Of a DNA stretch of 64,000 nucleotides, positions 56,728-64,000 are shown piece by piece; position 1 is the stretch's first letter; each line of letters begins with the position of its first letter. Position numbers and translations under genes: made by a program. The stretch is from Viola odorata (lineage: Eukaryota > Streptophyta > Magnoliopsida > Malpighiales > Violaceae): assembly GCA_963691705.1 (NCBI GenBank), contig OY829543.1:52928564-52992563 (forward strand). The letters run 5' to 3'. Under the pieces are notes generated by a model. The model saw only the letters and a program-made list of their open reading frames with translations, did not search any database and was not told the origin of the DNA.

Positions 56728-57383
56728 CAGAGTCATCACGACTACAACTTCTGTAGACTTTAACTTTACTGGCCGAGTTACCGAAGTGGATAGTTGTGAG
56801 GTGCTCTCTTCTCCCTCGCTTTTACGAATGGGATGAGGGTAATGAGACAGCCACCACTTCTTTGCTACCTTGGAAATCCTTAGTTTATCTTCTGATCTAT
56901 TTTAGTTGAGTTACGCAACGATTGCTGAGTATATAAATAAGTTGGGTGTTTTATCATCGCATGTTAGTTTTGTGTCTGCTTTCCTTTAGAAAACCAGCAC
57001 ATGGTTAATAACATGCAGCTTGGTGTTCGAACGCAATGGCGCTTTAACAATATGCAGTGCAATGGTATGTTAAATTGTGCAGATAGAAGAATAGCAGTAC
57101 AAAATAAAGAAAGCACTCTCTTGAGGATCATTTTGTGGTAAATGGTTCATGAACTACCTAAACATACACTTAATACAAAAAGACGAGTTATTGTGGCAGA
57201 GCAGCAAAACTCTAATATTAAAAGTGGCATCGCAGTAAACACGCATATCTCACATTGGTCTCCGAAGGAATGCATTTGCTTTTCGCCTTACCATATGGTT
57301 TCATGATTGACCACACTCTTAAAGACTGTTGAAACGAATCGGCAGGAAATTCAGTGAGCCATTATCTAGTGAGCAAAAATGTA
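56728..57383. other. Convergent 3' UTRs
   Basis: 3' ends of the coiled-coil gene and the RRA gene. No ORF of interest. Confidence 0.5.
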
Positions 57384-59018
57384 TCACTCTGATCCATCAG
57401 GGAAAGGAGTTAGTGCGTCTTGCTTGCCATCGACATAGAATTCAGCAACTGCTTTCATTCTTGGAAGCTTATCAGGATGGTAATTTACATGAACAATTAC
57501 TGGCTTGAGCTTGCTCAACTTTGCATCTTTCCTCACAGTCTTGAAGAGGACTTTGCTGTTCATAAACTGATACATATCCATAGTTCTTTTAGCAGCATGA
57601 AGCCCCTCGTACCCAGGATGTGAAGGGTAAAAGAGTTCCTCATTGAAAACTGCCTGGTCCCAAGCCTTCTCACGAGAAAGCCGAGCTGCCACGCGATCCA
57701 AAAGCTCAATGGCGGGAATAGTTGGTCTGATGTAGAAAAAGCCAGAATTGTAAACCCATATGCGCATTGTATGGGCATATCGAGCCCAACCCATTTTAGG
57801 TTCATCAAAGACATCATTATAACCATAAGCCGTCATGTTATCATGCCCATCAGACATGGATTCAACATCACAATCCCGATGAAGATGGTGAAAAGGATTC
57901 TGAAAGTACACAATATCAACGTCAGATAGCAGCACACCATATCCCAGCTGCAAGAACTCCCTCAAAATGTGAAATTTCAGCCCAGAAACAGCATGGTTGC
58001 CCCCGGTCTGTCCTATTGAATCAATCCCCTTATCAGGGTCCCTCTTGTATACCGGAACATCATTTTCTTCACAAAACCTAACAATCTCATCATCCAAAGC
58101 AACAACCAAGTAGTTAGGTATACCAACTCTCTTGATGCTTGTAACCTGAACCTCCAACATTTCTTTCACATTCGAATTTGCTAAAGCCACTATAACTTCT
58201 TTATCAACAGCAACTTTCTCCAATAACTTTGCCAATCTCGGGTTCACAGCCTCATCAGGGACCACTGTTGGACTTGTTCGTAAACTCTTAACAGTACCAA
58301 AAGGCCCAGCTTTATGATGTTCACCCAAAACCATCACTTGCTTCTGTGCATGATCTTTCGCTTGCTCAGCTAATTTAAGTTTTAGGGTCAGCTCACTAAT
58401 CTCTCGTTTCAACTCTGCATTTTTCTCTGATTGTGCAGCAAACTCAGCTTTTAACATGTCCAGTCTCTCCGATGATTGACAGGGTGATGAAACAACCTAA
58501 TAACATACAACCACAGCAGCAATGATTCATAATCTATCCAAACACAGATCAAATAACACCTAATGACATGTGAATAACACGAATCGTATGTCTAATCTCA
58601 GAAAAACCAAACACAATATACTGAATTATACACTGAACAAGTCAGCATCTACACGAAACCGCAATTGAATGGACTAAATCCAAAGTCAAAACACACTGCA
58701 TCTACAGTCAACGGCTTCATTTCCAAAGCAATCCAAACACAAACCCGCTACTAAAATGACCTTAAACACATAAATTGAATACCAAGAACAAAGGCAAATG
58801 AGAAACGAAGTGAGAAAGAAATTGGAAAGAGAATTTACCTGGGAGAGGGAGTCGGTGATGCGGGAGTGAGCGGAGAGGAACATTCCGTGAGGGTAAGAGT
58901 AGGCGAAGACGCAACCGAAGAATATTCCGATGGCTATTGCGGTTAGAATCCTCGATTTCCGCAAAGAACCGTTGTTGCTGCTGTTCCGCATCAACGCTCC
59001 GTCCCGGCGCCCGGCCAT
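57384..59018 (-). CDS. Arabinosyltransferase RRA-type (GT77)
   Basis: Two exons, 58839-59018 and 57384-58496, encode 430 aa, the usual length for plant RRA (REDUCED RESIDUAL ARABINOSE) proteins. These are Golgi type II membrane enzymes that add arabinose to hydroxyproline-linked chains on extensins. Visible features are a short cytosolic tail, a membrane anchor at about residues 23-44 ([20 protein letters not shown]), a coiled-coil stem at about 72-110, and the GT77 domain with the nucleotide-sugar DxD motif in [13 protein letters not shown] and [16 protein letters not shown]. No lesion was seen. The start is fixed by the conserved MAGRRDG opening. Which RRA orthologue it is cannot be told from the window. 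A Mutator-like element starts 207 bp upstream of the ATG. Confidence 0.93.
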
Positions 59019-59225
59019 GATTTCTCAGTTTCTCCTTCTCACCGGAGAAAATGGCAGAGTTGCTGGATTAATTTGAATCTACAGGGTATCGATTCGATTG
59101 CAATGTCGTTTTTGTTTGGTTATGCAGAGTAAAAGTCTTCTCTTTCCTTGTAGAGAGAGAAAGAGAAGAATGAAGTTGCCTGGTTCGAAGTCGAGTCAAG
59201 ATGGGGTTGGTATGGAAATTGGGAT
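59019..59225 (-). promoter_or_regulatory. RRA proximal promoter and 5' UTR
   Basis: Only about 200 bp of host sequence separate the RRA start from the Mutator-like element. It includes a pyrimidine-rich (- strand) leader near 59130-59165. Confidence 0.5.
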
Positions 59226-59435
59226 GGGATAAACACAAAATTGGCACCTGTAGTTGTATTGATTGATATATTTAGCACTTCTATTTATAAAACGATTTAA
59301 AAGACATCTGTCCTTGAAACATATGACACATTTGGTAACTCCAACTAACATCGACCGTTCACCGTTAAATACTGATGTGGCATGTCACGTGACATGACAC
59401 GTATGTATGTTGATGATGTGTCGTGCCACATCATA
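59226..59435 (+). repeat. Left TIR of the Mutator-like element
   Basis: Inverted match of about 62395-62593, sharing CTTCTATTTATAAAACGATT and CGTTAAATACTGATGTG. Confidence 0.85.
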
Positions 59436-59449
59436 AAAAAAAAATTCCT

Positions 59450-59550
59450 TTTTTCTTTCTTTCTTTCTTTCTTTTTCCTTTTTTCTTTCTCTTCTTCTTC
59501 CTCTTCCTCCTCGCTGACCTCACTCTTCCTCTTTTCTTTCTTTCTTTTTT
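59450..59550. repeat. (TTTC)n and CTT-rich microsatellite
   Basis: Runs of TTTC (59453-59473) and CTTCTTCCTCTTCC-like sequence just inside the left TIR. Confidence 0.85.
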
Positions 59551-59953
59551 TTTCTTTTTTCTTTGCTGCGTACAAATCTATAATTAAACACAAATTAAGA
59601 GGGTCATAATTGGAAAACCAAACACATGCTAAAACCTCTCCGCAACCTCTACTTGACTCTGTTTTTGGTTTAATTTGGATTTAATTTGATGGTTGATTTC
59701 AGGTTTGATTTGTTTTTGTGTTGGCGGTGGTGGTGTGAGGTTTAATTTGATGGTGATGATGGGTGTTTGTTTCGGGTTTGACGAGGAGGTACGGCGGTTG
59801 TGATGGTGGTTGTGTGGGCAGAGGCGGTGTGTGGTCGGGGCTGGGTTTGGTTTTGGTTGAAGAGGTGGTTGGCAGTTTCGGCTGGTGGTGGTTTCGGCTG
59901 TGGAGGAGATCGGGTGAGAGTGGTGGTTAACGGTGATGGTTTTGGTGGTTCGG

Positions 59954-60518
59954 TGTCACGGGCCAAGGAAAGCTCCAAGCCTTGTAACACACGAAAATAG
60001 GAAGAAAAGATGAAGAATAGATCAGAGGGGCTGATCTGCTGAGAAATGATGAAGCTGCTTCAAGAACAGCTGGTGGTATTTCAATGGAGGATGATGGATG
60101 GTTGTGAGAGGGGAGATGAGCGCAGCGGAAAGGTAGATGAGAGGTAGTTAGGAAGGTATATGTGGCTGCATTGCAGCTGAAGGAGATTCATTGAATCTAT
60201 CTTTGTATTGACTTAAGCAATTACAATTCAAATTGATTATAAATTGCAGAAGTGAGTTTATTCTAGCTATCCTTACCCTTTTATACTACTTAGCTAATAA
60301 CTGTCAGATATGACAGCTAATCAATTAACTAGAATGCATCTTTGCTTAACTATCTAACAACTAGCTAACTTCCTCCAAGTTGATCAACTCCCAGCTATTC
60401 CCAGAACTGCTTCTTGTAACTGCTTGCCACTTGACTTGCATAGCTAAGCAAGTTGTTATTCTCCTTCTTCTTTTCCCGCTCCTTTTCCTTAAGCTATCAG
60501 CTACAAGTGGCTGTGACA
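59954..60518 (-). repeat. TR-GAG 3' LTR
   Basis: Same length as 61623-62187. On the - strand it follows the purine tract (complement of 60519-60529). Confidence 0.93.
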
Positions 60519-60581
60519 ATACCCCTCGCTTGGAATTCCTTGCCCACAAGGAATACGAGAGAAGAGGCTCTCTGCAATTGA

Positions 60582-61397
60582 TCATCCTACTCCTATTCTG
60601 ATGCTGTAAGTTGCATACAGTGAAGCTATAGGCTCTTCAGCTGTGTATGCTTCCTCTTCGCTTTCATTCTTACCCCTTGATTTGGATGCTTGAATAGCTT
60701 CACCCTCGGTGAGTAAAATCATAAAATTCACCGCAGGCAAGGTAGTTGTTTGAATGACTTTAATATCAGTCAACAAATGGAAGAACAAAACAGCAGGCAA
60801 GGTCTTGGTATCATGTTTAACAACATCCTCACCTACTGCTCTCTCTTTGTCCATGGCAACCTTCTCCGTAACTGATATTTCATACACATCTTCCACCCCA
60901 CCATTGGTTGAATGCAACGAATTTGGCCCACTCTTGCTGCTAGGATCCAATTGAGATGAGGAAAATCCAATTTCAATAACAGAAGGGATTTTCTGGATGT
61001 GTGCATTCTGAATTTTCAAAACAGTGGCTTGATGATTGACTTGAAGTGCAAGTTTTTGAAGAGGTCTTGGAGTGGCTTGGAATTGAAGTTCTTGAAGGCA
61101 TTGGACTGAAGTTTCATGCATATCTTCATCTTCCTCCTCAAATAACCCATACTCTATGTTTCTGGCTAATACCATAGCAACTTCAAGTGAATGAGGATTG
61201 AGCATTCTAACTTGACAAGCTATTTCTTGATCCAATCCACCCAAGAACAAGCTTTTTCCATGGGAATCACATATTCCACTCCTATCATATATTGCTTTAA
61301 ATTGATAAGTGTCTACATCACTCTCCTGGTTTAAATCGAACAATGCTTCCCTAGGATTTACCCGGAAAGCTTGTTGTTGCAATTTAATTCTTGCCAT
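60582..61397 (-). CDS. Gag-like protein of the TR-GAG element
   Basis: 271 aa from the ATG at 61397. The N-terminal third matches the retrotransposon gag capsid fold: a LNQESDVDTYQFKAIYD segment (the usual L.Q..S...Y...F), then FLGGLDQEIACQVRMLNPHS and LEVAMVLARNIE. The rest is Ser/Glu-rich and lacks a zinc knuckle. There is no protease or polymerase. The frame is open, so the product may still be made. It would form or join particles supplied with pol from another element; this is an inference from TR-GAG elements in general. Confidence 0.8.
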   Translation of the reverse strand: MARIKLQQQAFRVNPREALFDLNQESDVDTYQFKAIYDRSGICDSHGKSLFLGGLDQEIACQVRMLNPHSLEVAMVLARNIEYGLFEEEDEDMHETSVQCLQELQFQATPRPLQKLALQVNHQATVLKIQNAHIQKIPSVIEIGFSSSQLDPSSKSGPNSLHSTNGGVEDVYEISVTEKVAMDKERAVGEDVVKHDTKTLPAVLFFHLLTDIKVIQTTTLPAVNFMILLTEGEAIQASKSRGKNESEEEAYTAEEPIASLYATYSIRIGVG

Positions 61398-61602
61398 TTC
61401 TTGAACAATTTGGACAGATTTGAGAGGAAGAGAGGGAAATGAAACGTAATTGACACATGCCAATTCTACAGAGAAATTGAAGAACAGAGAGATGAAGAAC
61501 TTCACTTACAAAACACAATCGTGTTTTAACTCACAAGGAATGAATTGACTGGCGGAGGCAGAGGAAAGGTGTGGGCTTCTTGGAAGAGATCACAGGGAGC
61601 AA

Positions 61603-61620
61603 GATCATGCTCCGCTACCA
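61603..61620 (-). promoter_or_regulatory. Primer-binding site of TR-GAG
   Basis: On the - strand TGGTAGCGGAGCATGATC, two bases from the 5' LTR, matching the initiator-Met tRNA site TGGTATCAGAGC at 10 of 12. Confidence 0.75.
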
Positions 61621-61622
61621 AT

Positions 61623-62187
61623 TGTCACGGGCCAAGGAAAGCTCCAAGCCTTGTAACACACGAAAATAGGAAGAAAAGATGAAGAACAGATCAGAGGGGC
61701 TGATCTGCTGAGAAATGATGAAGCTGCTTCAAGAACAGCTGGTGGTATTTCAATGGAGGATGATGGATGGTTGTGAGAGGGGAGATGAGCGCAGCGGAAA
61801 GGTGGATGAGAGGTAGTTAGGAAGGTATATGTGGCTGCATTGCAGCTGAAGGAGATTCATTGAATCTATCTTTGTATTGACTTAAGCAATTACAATTCAA
61901 ATTGATTATAAATTGCAGAAGTGAGTTTATTCTAGCTATCCTTACCCTTTTATACTACTTAGCTAATAACTGTCAGATATGACCGCTAATCAATTAACTA
62001 GAATGCATCTTTGCTTAACTATCTAACAACTAGCTAACTTCCTCCAAGTTGATCAACTGCCAGCTATTCCCAGAACTGCTTCTTGTAACTGCTTGCCACT
62101 TGACTTGCATAGCTAAGCAAGTTGTTATTCTCCATCTTCTTTTCCCGCGCCTTTTCCTTAAGCTATCAGCTACAAGTGGTTGTGACA
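61623..62187 (-). repeat. TR-GAG 5' LTR
   Basis: Partner of 59954-60518. The TTCGG duplication follows at 62188. Confidence 0.93.
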
Positions 62188-62394
62188 TTCGGTGTGGAGA
62201 GGATAGTGGATGCGGAGGAGGAGATCGGTGGCGGTGGCCGACGGCAGTGATGCGGTTGGATTCGGTTTTTTTTTGGCAGGAAATGGTTGAATTAATTTGA
62301 TTTGGCAAGAGATTAATTTGGGATGAAATTAATTTGAAAGAAAAAGGAAAGAGTGAGGTCTCAGCAGGAAGAGGAAGAGAGGAAGAAGAGAGAG

Positions 62395-62593
62395 AAAAAG
62401 AAAAAAAGAATTTTTTTTTTTTATGATGTGGCATAACACATCAGTATTTAACGTTGAACGGCCAATGGTGTTAATGGGAGGTGCCAAATGTATCATATGT
62501 TTAAAGTGCAGGTGCCTTTTAAATCGTTTTATAAATAGAAGTGTCAAATGTTTCAATCAATATAAGTACAGGTGTCAATTTTGTGTTTATCCC
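62395..62593 (-). repeat. Right TIR of the Mutator-like element
   Basis: Inverted partner of 59226-59435. It ends GTTTATCCC before the AAATTGAAAT flank. Confidence 0.85.
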
Positions 62594-63537
62594 AAATTGA
62601 AATCTAGCAGTAGCAGCCAGCCAAGGCAGTAGCCGGTAGTAGTAGGCGGATTAATTATAATTAACTGCAATGAATTAATAATAAGTGGAGTCGTTACCGT
62701 GATACGTTGTCGTTTTGGCCCGACACGGCACCATCCCTTGTTTCTGCATGACGAACATGAAGAGCGTGGTTGACTTTTTTACATGTTACTACAGGTTGCA
62801 GCAGACAAATACAGATGGACAGTTTGCCTTAAGACAATTTAATGGAAAGGTATAATTGGCGAGTAAATTCATACTTTATTCTCTTTAAATAGGACTAGAT
62901 TTTTTTAATGGTGTAATTTTCTTTTATCGCTAGAGTGTTCAAACTTGATTAAAAGGCTCGAATTCGACATTTTGCCCTCCATTTTACTGTAAATTTTATC
63001 CGATTTCAACATACAGGGATGTGATTCTGAAATCAAATTTTAATCCAGTTTACCTGTTGCAGCCGCGGTGCAAAGTTGACTAGCGGACTACGATCAGAGA
63101 TGCAAACACAAACTGATGATTTTCGAATTAAAAAATCGAGGTTTAACATGGAGTACAACAAAGAATAATGAGTTTACAGTCAACTTCATGTTTAATTCAG
63201 TTTTATATTAATATTATAACCAGATCATGAGCTCCATCACGAATGCACAACTACATCATCCCTGCTCCCAAAAGAAAATAAAAGAAAAGTCATCTATTCA
63301 ATTAACATGAATCACATGACTCATAACAAGATCTAGTTTCTATATACAGCAAAGTCCGTATTGTATATAATAACTTGAGCCAACTCAGTATCAAAATCAT
63401 CAAGCGATCACTTCGATCCAGAATTCACCAAGCCAGCCGAGCGAAAGGAATAACATTAACTCTTAACTAAACTGCAAGTTCAAGACAAAATCCCGCTATA
63501 CGAAACTTCATCAAATTTGGCTTGTTGCGGAGAAGCC
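62594..63537. other. Intergenic and 3' UTR of the last gene
   Basis: No ORF of interest. The right part is probably the 3' UTR of the - strand gene that follows. Confidence 0.45.
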
Positions 63538-63882
63538 TTAGTTGTCCTCGTCATCTGAATGAAAATCCTCTGTATGTGTACCTGGGCGCTCAGTGGTGCC
63601 ATTTGCTTGTCCATTTGCAGGGTGAATAGCATCGCAAAGCGTTTGATTTACTAAAAACAAGAATCGGTACCACTTGTTTGAAGAAAATAATGGGAAGAAA
63701 ACCATGAAAATATCAAACCATCCTAATGATGGGTGTATATCATCATGTAAACAAATAAGATCTCAAAATCAGGCACCATCACAAAAGACATGTTGGTCCA
63801 TATAAATACCTGATGGTAGAATCTTCATGAAAAGTGACTTTATAACTTTGAATTCTGCTTGACGTGCACAGACAAATTTACC
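63538..63882 (-). CDS. Last two exons of an unidentified gene
   Basis: Exons 63810-63882 and 63538-63650, with GT-AG borders and matching phases, give a C-terminus of about 61 residues: KFVCARQAEFKVIKSLFMKI, then a polar stretch ending in an acidic EDFHSDDEDN tail. Upstream exons lie beyond the window (63883-64000 looks intronic). I do not recognise the family. The acidic terminus is common in nuclear proteins, which is only a hint. Confidence 0.65.
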
Positions 63883-64000
63883 CTGCAAACCCAGCAAACC
63901 ATTAGTCCATTATCTGAAATTACATATTGAGTGGCATAGGCATCTCAAATTTTCATCAACCTATACCACTTGCCACAGAAAAAACTGAAGGCTGTGTTTT

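Larger units (their letters stand above)
59954..62187 (-). mobile_element. Gag-only LTR retrotransposon (TR-GAG type)
   Basis: 2,234 bp with two 565-bp LTRs (59954-60518 and 61623-62187; about eight differences by eye) with TGTCAC...GTGACA termini, flanked by exact TTCGG duplications (59949-59953 and 62188-62192). On the - strand a primer site TGGTAGCGGAGC follows the 5' LTR and a purine tract GCGAGGGGTAT precedes the 3' LTR. The only ORF is gag-like and pol is absent, so mobility would depend on another element. Confidence 0.93.
59226..62593. mobile_element. Mutator-like element with long TIRs, carrying a TR-GAG
   Basis: 3,368 bp. The ends GGGATAAACACAAAATTG and, inverted, GGGATAAACACAAAATTG open TIRs of about 200 bp (59226 to about 59435, and about 62395-62593). 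The flanks AAATTGGGAT and AAATTGAAAT match at 8 of 10, in the Mutator size range. The arms are followed by A/T-rich and CTT/GAA-rich tracts. There is no transposase; without the nested retrotransposon only about 1.1 kb remains, including a Val/Gly-rich frame (59800-60000) that looks spurious. Confidence 0.82.

Noticed and set aside
57420..57623. 67-codon + strand frame within the RRA gene
   Set aside because: Antisense shadow of the glycosyltransferase exon.
59800..60000. 66-codon Val/Gly-rich + strand frame
   Set aside because: GGT/GTG-rich low-complexity DNA crossing the start of the TR-GAG LTR; cannot be one gene.
1..64000. CRISPR arrays, tRNA or rRNA genes, operons
   Set aside because: No regularly spaced short repeats, tRNA cloverleaf or rRNA sequence noticed; the genes have spliceosomal introns and are nuclear eukaryotic.

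Overview
This is nuclear DNA of a flowering plant, most likely a eudicot. The evidence is GT-AG introns, plant-only gene families (RRA arabinosyltransferase, PPPDE/DeSI-like protease, WrbA-type quinone reductase, RUB1/NEDD8-conjugating enzyme), secreted Cys-rich thionin-like peptides, and a dense load of plant transposons (Athila and Tat Ty3 elements, LINE, PIF/Harbinger, hAT, Mutator, Stowaway and Tourist MITEs). I cannot name the species. No tRNA, rRNA or CRISPR was seen.

Layout. 1-4177 is the 3' part of a Tat-lineage LTR retrotransposon with ORFs antisense to its promoter. 4178-17800 is a duplicated host region carrying thionin-like genes and two copies (A, B) of a DeSI-like gene, interrupted by two LINE fragments and two solo LTRs. 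18057-19578 is a Mutator element that has captured the start of a TIM17 gene (a Pack-MULE). 20090-20468 holds three exons of a coiled-coil gene that may be PTST-like. 20800-22400 is a paralogue of the 8700-11900 flank with different MITE insertions. 22600-25090 is an intact RUB1/NEDD8 E2 gene (UBC12/RCE1 type). 25836-27571 is a quinone reductase gene with a frameshifting deletion.

28799-47993 is a five-level transposon nest: a PIF/Harbinger element, split by an hAT-type MITE, split by a truncated + strand Athila, split by a complete - strand Athila, which carries a Tat solo LTR. Four of the five insertions show target-site duplications that I could read. 49370-53704 is the third copy (C) of the thionin-like/DeSI block, and the best preserved one: it keeps an upstream exon and intron that A and B lost. 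55376-56727 is a small coiled-coil protein gene, and 57384-59018 an intact RRA-type glycosyltransferase gene. About 200 bp upstream of the RRA start lies a 3.4 kb Mutator-like element (59226-62593), which itself carries a gag-only LTR retrotransposon (TR-GAG type). The window ends in the 3' exons of an unidentified - strand gene.

The likely working genes are UBC12, DeSI copy C (perhaps B), the coiled-coil gene, RRA and up to four thionin-like peptide genes (T3, T2-B, T1-C, T2-C). They do not form an operon or pathway. The biological theme is local birth and decay of a secreted Cys-rich peptide family by segmental duplication together with a DeSI neighbour, in a region repeatedly hit by transposons.
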